Origin: an uncultured Bacteroidia bacterium
GTDB taxonomy: Bacteria; Bacteroidota; Bacteroidia; Bacteroidales; UBA932
DNA: 12,797 nt
Assembly (NCBI GenBank): GCA_902767465.1
Contig: CACXHM010000029.1
Coordinates: 1-12,797, forward strand
Direction of reading: 5' to 3'
Of the stretch, positions 1 to 6,623 are shown one piece after another (position 1 is the first letter of the stretch; each line of letters starts with the position of its first letter). Position numbers and translations under genes: made by a program. Under the pieces are notes generated by a model, which had not been told where the DNA came from, ran no database searches, and saw only the letters and a program-made list of their open reading frames with translations.

Positions 1-21
1 GCCGATGTTTAACTGCTAAGA

Positions 22-1923
22 ATGAACGAAATGAAAACCAAACGAATCATTAGCGTCATTGCGGCTGCATCAGCGGTTGCCGCACTCTTTTCCTGCAACA
101 AGGAAGAATCAGTCAAGGCTGTTGAGCCCAGTGCTGATGGCGAAATAGTTTTTACTGCCTCGCTGCCCGCTTGCGAACCTACTTCGAAAGTCTCTTTCGA
201 CGTGGATGCGACCAACAAGGTGGTGGATGTTCTCTGGCACGAAAATGATATTATTTATCTTAGCGACGGAACCCTCGACCTGACAACGGCCAGCGCTGCC
301 CTTCTGGATGTGGCGACCAATGCCGCCCCTACGGCCCATGCATGCAGCATCACTCTTACTTCCGACATGATTTCCGCAGACGGGAAGACCGTTACATTCA
401 CAGTCCCTTCCGGGGTTCTGAACACCTCTGCCACAAAGTGGTATGCTTTTGCCACCAACAACCCTAACGCCATCTACAGATTCCTGAAGAACGGAACCAT
501 CTCTACGAGGGAGTTCGCCGGATCCAGTCACTTGGGCAATGGAAACATGAAGATTCCTTACATGGCTGCAGCGTCCTGCACTCCCGATAATCTGTCGCTT
601 AGTTTCAAGCACGCCCTCTGCTATCTGCACTACACATGCAATGCCGGCAGCACCGCGCACGGCTTTGCTTTTGCTGGCAATGATGAAAGCGATACAGAGA
701 TCTGGGGCATCTCAATCAATGCTTCAGGCGTAGCCTCCAAGGGCAGTGCAAAGACACCAAAATTCTTCAATTCCGTCATCGGGGACACAGGAACGGAAGG
801 ATATATCGCCCTTGCTCCTGGGGTTACTTTCGCCAAAGGATTCACCATCACTGCAATTAAGGATGATGCCGGCACAGCTAACGATGCTCCTCTCAGCGTA
901 ACGACCCATAAGTCCTTCACCACTGTTGCCGGCAAGTACTATGAACTTGGCAAACTGAACGATATCGCTGTGTACGACAACTATTACGACCTTTGGAATG
1001 CCGGAAAGGACATTACTGTCGACGGCGTCGTGTACAACAAGGCCACCTATACCTCAACCCCAGTCCATGTCACCTCAAATACCACCATCAGTACAGAGAG
1101 CGGTATCTACTTCGTGGATCCTTCTGCTACTCTTACAGTCACGGGCCACCAGCCGAACAGAATCATAATAGGTAATTCCATGACAGAAAGGTCGAAACTT
1201 GCTCTCAATTCCCATTTCTTCATCAGTGGCAAGAATTATATCCTTCTGAAGAACCTTGATATTACACTCTCTCATTCAAACAATGCAATGTTCTGCTTAA
1301 ATGCTGAAGGGGAAGCAACATTTTCGATAGATGACTGCTATATTGACAATACGGCGCAAAACAAACCACTGGTCAATTTCAACGTTGCAAATGCCAATCC
1401 TGTAAAGCTTTCGGTCATTAACTCTGATGTACAATTCAAGGCTGAGACCCTGCAGGGCGCTTTGGCATATCTTGAGAATAAGGGTCAGAACTTTAGCGTA
1501 ACGGTCATGAATTCGGTTATTTACATGTCGACGAATGTTGGAAAAGAGTCGGTTCTCGTGCGTGGCGGTGCTTCGTCGGTACTCAATGACCTTACATTCG
1601 ACCACAATACCATCATGAATTTCTCCAAGTCAGGATGGCGGCATCTGAATACCGAAGGTACTGTCAAATCAATAACCGTAACCAACAACTATTTCTATAC
1701 AGACCTGGCCACCTGCTACTGGAACTATTTCTATGCTCCGGCGGAGCCAGCATCCTGCACTTTCTCGGGAAACTATTCCACTGGACTTGCAAACGGTGCT
1801 GCCACTATGTGGGGTACTGTTAAGACAGAAGTCAGTGCCAAGGTGGCCGATCAGTTTGTCGCCCTTGATATCGACAACCGCAACTTCAAGTTGAAGGTTT
1901 CTGAGTACGGAGCCCAACGTTAA
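22..1923 (+). CDS. Surface lipoprotein: fimbrillin-like N-terminus plus beta-helix (DUF4957/DUF5123-like) C-terminus
   Basis: Likely an outer-membrane, outward-facing lipoprotein of 633 residues. The N-terminus has basic residues, a hydrophobic stretch and a lipobox L-F-S-C, with the lipidated cysteine at residue 25. The following N-K-E-E fits the Bacteroidetes surface-export signal (K followed by two acidic residues). Residues about 35-312 read like a fimbrillin/Mfa-type beta domain (V-L-W-H-E-N-D-I-I-Y early on, and A-G-K-Y-Y-E-L near its end). From about 315 the Y-Y-D-L-W-N-A-G-K-D-I linker leads into a beta-helix with repeated I-I-G-N, F-S-I-D-D-C-Y-I-D and V-T-N-N-Y-F rungs. Such proteins sit in Bacteroidales glycan loci and are thought to bind glycans, but their function is not settled. 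I see no catalytic motif. A second ATG at 31 (M-K-T-K-R) is an equally good, more typical signal-peptide start. A TAA at 10-12 in another frame may end an upstream gene. The GH16 gene follows after 16 bases, so the two are probably cotranscribed. Confidence 0.8.
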   Translation: MNEMKTKRIISVIAAASAVAALFSCNKEESVKAVEPSADGEIVFTASLPACEPTSKVSFDVDATNKVVDVLWHENDIIYLSDGTLDLTTASAALLDVATNAAPTAHACSITLTSDMISADGKTVTFTVPSGVLNTSATKWYAFATNNPNAIYRFLKNGTISTREFAGSSHLGNGNMKIPYMAAASCTPDNLSLSFKHALCYLHYTCNAGSTAHGFAFAGNDESDTEIWGISINASGVASKGSAKTPKFFNSVIGDTGTEGYIALAPGVTFAKGFTITAIKDDAGTANDAPLSVTTHKSFTTVAGKYYELGKLNDIAVYDNYYDLWNAGKDITVDGVVYNKATYTSTPVHVTSNTTISTESGIYFVDPSATLTVTGHQPNRIIIGNSMTERSKLALNSHFFISGKNYILLKNLDITLSHSNNAMFCLNAEGEATFSIDDCYIDNTAQNKPLVNFNVANANPVKLSVINSDVQFKAETLQGALAYLENKGQNFSVTVMNSVIYMSTNVGKESVLVRGGASSVLNDLTFDHNTIMNFSKSGWRHLNTEGTVKSITVTNNYFYTDLATCYWNYFYAPAEPASCTFSGNYSTGLANGAATMWGTVKTEVSAKVADQFVALDIDNRNFKLKVSEYGAQR

Positions 1924-1939
1924 ATAATTCGATATAGCT

Positions 1940-4099
1940 GTGCCGAACCTGCGATTCCCCATGTCAGTTATACTGACTATAGCGGTGTTTTTTTTCACGG
2001 GTTCGGCATATGCCGTATCCTGTCCTGCCGCGACAGGGCGCTATGCTGACTATCTTTCGGGGGGACATATTGAAGCCGGGCCGCTGTCGCTGGACAAATC
2101 TTCCGGATACGAGGCGGTCTTTGTTACGAAAAGCATCCGTCTTTCCGATGACTCCTGCAGGAATAAGATATTCTTTGTTAAGAAAGGGGTTGTTTCGGTC
2201 GTAGCAGGGACGAGACTGCATAATACTGTTATTGTCGGCAATATCCCCGGGATAAAACCCGTAGTCAGGATTTCGGGCGCATCATGTTCCGGGACGGTAG
2301 TCTTTGAGGATGTCGCGCTGGATTGTCGCAATATCCCGGATGAACCGCTTCTCGAGTTCTCAGAAGAAGGACAGATGCGCTTCGTCCTGGATGCATGCAA
2401 AGTTAAGTGCTCCGGAGCAGGACTTCTTCACTCTTCCGCATCAGGCGGCATTGCCTTCAGCGACATTTCTATCCGTAACAACGTGTTTTATTCCGACAAA
2501 AAGGGCGTTTCATGCTTATGGACGGGAGTGTCCGGAAAAGACACGGGGGTTGCCAGCCTCGATATCTCCGGGAATGTTTTCCTTAATGTGCGGGCTTCTG
2601 CTTTCGCAGAGACCGCAGCGGTCGGCAACTATACGGCCAAGGGCAACCTTTACTATGATGATGTCGCCGTGGGTACCGTAACCACGTTCCACGGGCCGCA
2701 TTCCATGTACTCCGACAGGGGAAAATATTCTTTCTTGATGAGACTGCTCAGCTCCGGGAAGGTTCCTTCCGGCACGATGGAGTGCAAAGGGAACATGTGT
2801 TATACCCTGCATGGGGGCAACATGCTCCTCGACTATACTTATACCGATTCCGGGACCGTCGTGGTGCCGGTCCCCGGGCATCAGATACAGAATCCGTTCT
2901 CCTCGGTGGACGTAGCCGCCGGCACGTTCACGTATTCCCGCATCCTTGGGGAATCCACCGCGACCATGGATGGCCGCGTGGTCCGGAATCCTGTCGACTG
3001 CAGTTCCAGGACGGTATATATCCGTCATGATCCTTCCGGAGAGAATGTGTCCGACATTGCTTTCAACTGCCTCGGTACCGGGGCGTCGGCCGGGGAACTG
3101 ACCGGCAGCTGGCCGGCGAAGACAGTCACTCTGAGCAGGGGCCCGGAGACCGAGACCTGGACCGTGCGTCTGCTGGATGTGCCGCAGAACTCCGATATCC
3201 AGCAGATCGCCTCTTATGCCCCCGATTTCTGGAAGCTGGAATGGGCCGATGAATTCCTTCTCGACGACTATGACCGCGAAACCTGGGCCCGTCGCGAGAG
3301 GAGCAGCACCACCAGCGTGTATGACTGCTATTATGTTACTCCGGATACATACTCCGGCTTCGACGACCTCGTAAACGTGGAGGACGGAGACCTTGTGATA
3401 CGTGCAAGGAAAACGGGCGATCCTTCACTCGGAGCGAACGGATATGTGTCCGCGGGGGTGATGACCTTCAATGTACTCGACCGGGGGGCCGCCCGCAGGA
3501 ATTTCAAACTCTGTGACGCTTCCGATGCCGGGTACTGGGGCCGCATCGATGTCAGGATCTCCTACCGGCTGGGGGATGACGACCAGGGGATACGGGCGGC
3601 AGCGTGGATGCTCCCGGGAGTCTATCCCCAGCCAGCCAACCCTACCGGCGGTGAACTCGATATTCTCGAGCATCCTTCCCATGTCAAAAACAAATCGACA
3701 AGGGGCTGGGTGCGCAATTATAAAACCTTCCAGACCATTCACAACCAGTATCTTTACAATGATATCGGGAAGAAGGGAGGAATGCAGTGGGGCCGCGTGA
3801 ACGACGATGAGTCACAGTATCACGTCTATACCGTGCTGATTGCCAGCAATGATTGCATCCGGTTCTTTATCGACGGCGTGCAGACGGGAGAGTACGCCAA
3901 AAAGGATTTTCAGGATTCCGGATATGATGCCTGGCATTGGTGGCCTTTCGACAGGTACGATTACTACCTTCTTTTAACCCACCAGTTTATCGGCGACCAG
4001 GCCACTGCAGACAGGAAGGGATGGGACGGGCCCGCGAGAGGTCCCTTTGAGGATACCCGCATGAACATAGATTATGTTCGATTCTTTACAAAAAGGTAA
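1940..4099 (+). CDS. Exported GH16 family endo-glycanase with N-terminal beta-helix-like region
   Basis: Predicted secreted or surface glycoside hydrolase of 719 residues from a GTG start. ATG at 1961 (residue 8) is an alternative, but the GTG form gives the signal peptide its only basic residue (R5). The hydrophobic run ends in S-A-Y-A, a likely signal-peptidase I site. A cysteine at 28 after A-V-S leaves a weak lipoprotein reading. Residues about 35-250 look like a parallel beta-helix (I-V-G-N, V-F-E-D-V, I-S-I-R-N-N-V-F, I-S-G-N-V-F), similar in kind to the second half of the preceding lipoprotein. Residues about 250-428 are an unassigned linker ending in a short Ig-like stretch. GH16 covers about 428-719: W-K-L-E-W-A-D-E-F at its start, then E-L-D-I-L-E with predicted nucleophile E572, D574 and acid/base E577, and W-W-P-F-D near the end. 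E-L-D-I-L-E-H with F-Q-T-I-H-N-Q-Y resembles Bacteroidales GH16 enzymes acting on host or complex glycans. The substrate cannot be fixed from sequence alone. Confidence 0.87.
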   Translation: MPNLRFPMSVILTIAVFFFTGSAYAVSCPAATGRYADYLSGGHIEAGPLSLDKSSGYEAVFVTKSIRLSDDSCRNKIFFVKKGVVSVVAGTRLHNTVIVGNIPGIKPVVRISGASCSGTVVFEDVALDCRNIPDEPLLEFSEEGQMRFVLDACKVKCSGAGLLHSSASGGIAFSDISIRNNVFYSDKKGVSCLWTGVSGKDTGVASLDISGNVFLNVRASAFAETAAVGNYTAKGNLYYDDVAVGTVTTFHGPHSMYSDRGKYSFLMRLLSSGKVPSGTMECKGNMCYTLHGGNMLLDYTYTDSGTVVVPVPGHQIQNPFSSVDVAAGTFTYSRILGESTATMDGRVVRNPVDCSSRTVYIRHDPSGENVSDIAFNCLGTGASAGELTGSWPAKTVTLSRGPETETWTVRLLDVPQNSDIQQIASYAPDFWKLEWADEFLLDDYDRETWARRERSSTTSVYDCYYVTPDTYSGFDDLVNVEDGDLVIRARKTGDPSLGANGYVSAGVMTFNVLDRGAARRNFKLCDASDAGYWGRIDVRISYRLGDDDQGIRAAAWMLPGVYPQPANPTGGELDILEHPSHVKNKSTRGWVRNYKTFQTIHNQYLYNDIGKKGGMQWGRVNDDESQYHVYTVLIASNDCIRFFIDGVQTGEYAKKDFQDSGYDAWHWWPFDRYDYYLLLTHQFIGDQATADRKGWDGPARGPFEDTRMNIDYVRFFTKR

Positions 4100-4102
4100 A
4101 GT

Positions 4103-4708
4103 TCAGACGAGGTATTTTCCGGCCCTCTTCCAGTTCCACAGACCGATGAAAGAGGAGATGATGCAGAGCACGAACTGGACCACGAACCATTTGTTGTCGA
4201 GGTTTACGTTCATCCAGATTGCAAACACATCGGCCACAATCCATATCCACCACTGCCAGATGACGGATTTGGTGAGCCACCATGTGCCTATGATGCTGAG
4301 GGCCGTGGTGATGGCGTCGAGGAAGGGATTTGGATCGTCCAGAACCTGCAGCAGGAAATACAGCCCCGGGATGCCGACGACCACGATTGCGATGCTGATA
4401 TACAGTTCGCTGCTCGTCAGTTTGTTGAGGATGATGGCTCCTGAGTGGCCCTCACCTGCGGTCGATGCATCTTTGCGCCAGTTGTGGATACCCACGAACC
4501 CCATTATCACGTAGTAGATGTTCAGGGCGGCGAATGCCCAGGTTGCACTGTTGAAAAAATTGAGGGCGGCGCATATGCAGCTTGGAATGTAAAGATACCA
4601 CATCCACTTGTTGTGCATAATCTGGAGCACAAGATAGCAGACGAAGGTAACTGTTGCAATAATTTCCAGTATATCAGCCACTTGGGGCGTAAGGAAGGCG
4701 AGGATCAT
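4103..4708 (-). CDS. pnuC: PnuC-family nicotinamide riboside (or related vitamin precursor) transporter
   Basis: Inner-membrane transporter of 201 residues, the usual PnuC size. The family moves nicotinamide riboside by facilitated diffusion, trapped by phosphorylation inside the cell; sister proteins carry thiamine or riboflavin. The sequence is mostly hydrophobic helices (about 10-30, 36-52, 57-76, 102-122, 131-149, 153-168, 173-191). Signature pieces are W-M-W-Y-L-Y-I-P-S at 35-43, A-L-N-I-Y-Y-V-I-M-G-F-V-G-I-H-N-W at 61-77, the tryptophan-rich W-Q-W-W-I-W-I-V-A-D at 151-160, and N-W-K-R near the C-terminus. I chose the ATG complementary to 4706-4708 because it starts the family-like sequence and lies just downstream of a Bacteroidetes -7 box; the frame stays open upstream, but that stretch is antisense to rpsA. 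The leader is too short for a TPP riboswitch, which argues mildly against a thiamine role. There is no nadR or thiamine gene next to it. It converges on the GH16 gene. Confidence 0.88.
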   Translation of the reverse strand: MILAFLTPQVADILEIIATVTFVCYLVLQIMHNKWMWYLYIPSCICAALNFFNSATWAFAALNIYYVIMGFVGIHNWRKDASTAGEGHSGAIILNKLTSSELYISIAIVVVGIPGLYFLLQVLDDPNPFLDAITTALSIIGTWWLTKSVIWQWWIWIVADVFAIWMNVNLDNKWFVVQFVLCIISSFIGLWNWKRAGKYLV

Positions 4709-4729
4709 ATAATTTGTCTTTAGCGGGTG

Positions 4730-4737
4730 CAAATATA
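4730..4737 (-). promoter_or_regulatory. pnuC promoter, -7 box TATATTTG
   Basis: On the minus strand the bases read TATATTTG, an exact match to the Bacteroidetes -7 consensus TAnnTTTG. It lies 21 bases upstream of the pnuC ATG, giving an expected leader of roughly 15 bases. No good -33 TTG/TTTG box is seen at the right spacing, so the promoter is inferred from the -7 box and its position. It is divergent from the rpsA promoter, with 12 bases between the two -7 boxes. Confidence 0.6.
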
Positions 4738-4749
4738 AAAAATAATTTC

Positions 4750-4757
4750 TATCTTTG
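4750..4757 (+). promoter_or_regulatory. rpsA operon promoter, -7 box TATCTTTG
   Basis: TATCTTTG exactly matches the Bacteroidetes -7 consensus TAnnTTTG and is identical to the -7 box of the tRNA gene in this window. Transcription should start near 4763, leaving a leader of about 70 bases before the rpsA ATG at 4836. The -33 region is A/T-rich but has no clear TTTG at 17-23 bases. Confidence 0.7.
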
Positions 4758-4760
4758 CAG

Positions 4761-4790
4761 GCTCTTATGCGCGGGCATGCCCGCGGGAGC
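4761..4790 (+). promoter_or_regulatory. Structured 5' leader hairpin of the rpsA mRNA
   Basis: The core CGCGGGCATGCCCGCG (4770-4785) is a perfect palindrome: a 6-bp all-G/C stem closed over CATG. GCTC at 4761-4764 can also pair with GAGC at 4787-4790, separated from the core by an internal loop. The structure begins almost at the predicted transcription start, and the rest of the leader to the ATG is A/T-rich and open. No T-run follows, so it is not a terminator. It may protect the 5' end of the mRNA or serve feedback control by S1; both roles are inference. Confidence 0.6.
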
Positions 4791-4835
4791 ACAAAACATA
4801 ATGTCAAACAACTAATTTGTTCCAACAAAATTTTT

Positions 4836-6617
4836 ATGTCAGAAGAAATTAAAAAAGCAACCGGGATGCTGAATGCATCAATAGCTCCCGAAGACTTCAA
4901 TTGGGAAGAGTTCGAAGGCACTGCCGATTCTTCCAAGAAAGAAGATGATCGCAAGGCCTACGACCAGACCCTCTCCAAGATTGTCGAGGGCGAGGTTGTC
5001 GAAGGAGAAGTGACCGCAGTCGGCAAGCGCGAGGTGGTCGTGACCATCGGCGGCAAGAGCGAAGGCGTCATCGCCGCTCCCGAATTCCGTTACAATCCCG
5101 ACCTCAAAGTCGGCGACAAGGTTGAGGTTTATGTAGAGAACGCAGAAGACAAGAAAGGTCAGCTCGTTCTCTCCCACCGCAAGGCCCGCACCCTCAAGAG
5201 CTGGGACCGCGTCAACGAAGCCTACGAGAAAGACGAGATCGTCAAGGGATACGTCAAGACCCGCACCAAAGGCGGCATGATCGTGGACGTATTCGGCATC
5301 GAAGCATTCCTCCCCGGAAGCCAGATAGATATCAAGCCTATCCGCGATTACGATCAGTTCGTGGATCAGACCATCGATTTCAAAATCGTCAAGATCAATC
5401 CCGACGGCCACAATGTGGTTGTCTCTCACAAAGTTCTGCTCGAGGCTGAGCAGGAAGCCCGCCGCGCTGAACTTATCAGCAAGCTCGAAAAGGGCCAGGT
5501 GCTTGAGGGTGTCGTCAAGAACATCACCAACTACGGTGTCTTCGTCGATCTCGGCGGAGTGGACGGACTCATCCACATCACCGACCTCAGCTGGGGTCGT
5601 GTCAACCATCCCGAAGAGATCGTTTCTCTCGACGAGAAGATCAAGGTGGTCGTGCTCGACTTCAATGAGAACCAGAAGCGCATCGCACTCGGTCTCAAGC
5701 AGCTTACCCCTCATCCTTGGGACAGCCTCAATCCCGACCTCAAGGCCGGTGACAAGGTCAAGGGCAAGGTGGTCCTGATCGCAGACTACGGCGCATTCAT
5801 CGAAATTGAACCCGGCGTAGAGGGTCTCGTTCACGTTTCCGAAATGTCCTGGAGCCCCAGGCTGCACTCCGCACAGGAGTTCCTCAAAATCGGTGACGAG
5901 GTTGAAGCACAGGTGCTCAGCATCGACCGTGAGGCCCGCAAGATGAGCCTTGGTCTCAAGCAGCTTACCGTCAATCCCTGGGAGAACATCCGCGAGAAAT
6001 ACCCTGTCGGCAGCAAGCAGACCGCCACGGTGCGCAACGTTACCAACTTTGGCGTTTTCGCAGAGCTTGAGGACGGCGTTGAAGGACTCGTTCACATCAG
6101 CGATCTCAGCTGGAACAAGATCAAACATCCTTCGGAGGTTGTCGCTCCCGGTGACACAATCGAGGTCCAGATCCTTGACTTCGACGAGGCCAACCACAAA
6201 CTCAGCCTTGGCCGCAAGCAGCTCACTCCCAATCCTTGGGATGCCATCGAGGCTAACTTCCCCGTCGGATCCACTGTTGAAGGAACCGTCGCTTCCACCA
6301 CCGACAAGGGTGCAAACATCACTCTCGAAGGTGCAGAGGGCTTCGCATTCAACCGCGAACTCGTGAAGGAAGATGGCAAGCAGGCTGTCGTGGGTGAGAC
6401 CCTTCCTTTCAAGGTGGTCGAACTCCGTCGCAGCACCAACAGGATCCTCCTCAGCCATCTCCGCACCTATCAGGAGGTGAAAGAGAAGGCCGCAGAACGC
6501 GAAGCTGTTTCCACCAGCAAGGCCGTGAAGAGCATCAACAAGGCTGTCGAAAAGACCACTCTTGGAGACATCGACGCTCTTGCCGCCCTCAAGGAAAAGC
6601 TCGAGAAGGGAGAATAA
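4836..6617 (+). CDS. rpsA: 30S ribosomal protein S1
   Basis: Six-domain S1 protein of 593 residues that helps the 30S subunit bind and unfold mRNA. S1 (OB-fold) repeats lie at about 51-115, 133-200, 218-290, 304-377, 391-463 and 476-541. Repeats 3-5 are the most regular, with G-x-F-x-x-L/I, G-L-V/I-H-V/I-S/T-x-L/M-S-W and L-G-L/R-K-Q-L. The first two are more divergent, as usual for ribosome-docking domains. The C-terminus is charged and helical. The start is ATG 4836 (M-S-E-E-I-K-K): the frame stays open upstream, but that stretch runs into the promoter and leader hairpin. There is no Shine-Dalgarno sequence before the ATG, only an A/T-rich stretch, as is common in Bacteroidetes. Codon use is strongly biased to C-ending codons (CTC, ATC, GAC, CGC), as expected for a highly expressed gene; this bias also creates a long false reading frame on the other strand. 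First gene of a four-gene operon. Confidence 0.97.
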   Translation: MSEEIKKATGMLNASIAPEDFNWEEFEGTADSSKKEDDRKAYDQTLSKIVEGEVVEGEVTAVGKREVVVTIGGKSEGVIAAPEFRYNPDLKVGDKVEVYVENAEDKKGQLVLSHRKARTLKSWDRVNEAYEKDEIVKGYVKTRTKGGMIVDVFGIEAFLPGSQIDIKPIRDYDQFVDQTIDFKIVKINPDGHNVVVSHKVLLEAEQEARRAELISKLEKGQVLEGVVKNITNYGVFVDLGGVDGLIHITDLSWGRVNHPEEIVSLDEKIKVVVLDFNENQKRIALGLKQLTPHPWDSLNPDLKAGDKVKGKVVLIADYGAFIEIEPGVEGLVHVSEMSWSPRLHSAQEFLKIGDEVEAQVLSIDREARKMSLGLKQLTVNPWENIREKYPVGSKQTATVRNVTNFGVFAELEDGVEGLVHISDLSWNKIKHPSEVVAPGDTIEVQILDFDEANHKLSLGRKQLTPNPWDAIEANFPVGSTVEGTVASTTDKGANITLEGAEGFAFNRELVKEDGKQAVVGETLPFKVVELRRSTNRILLSHLRTYQEVKEKAAEREAVSTSKAVKSINKAVEKTTLGDIDALAALKEKLEKGE

Positions 6618-6623
6618 TCCCCG

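Noticed and set aside
4755..4835. An N-terminal extension of S1 by 27 codons
   Set aside because: It begins inside the -7 box and reads through the leader hairpin. S1 proteins start at the acidic M-S-E-E sequence.
4709..4835. A possible TPP riboswitch or NAD-repressor site between pnuC and rpsA
   Set aside because: The pnuC leader is only about 15 bases long, no TPP-box consensus is visible, and the one strong hairpin belongs to the rpsA side.
4709..4954. An upstream extension of pnuC by 82 codons
   Set aside because: It would run across both promoters and into rpsA on the opposite strand, and the added sequence is unlike PnuC. The ATG at 4706-4708 fits the family and the promoter.
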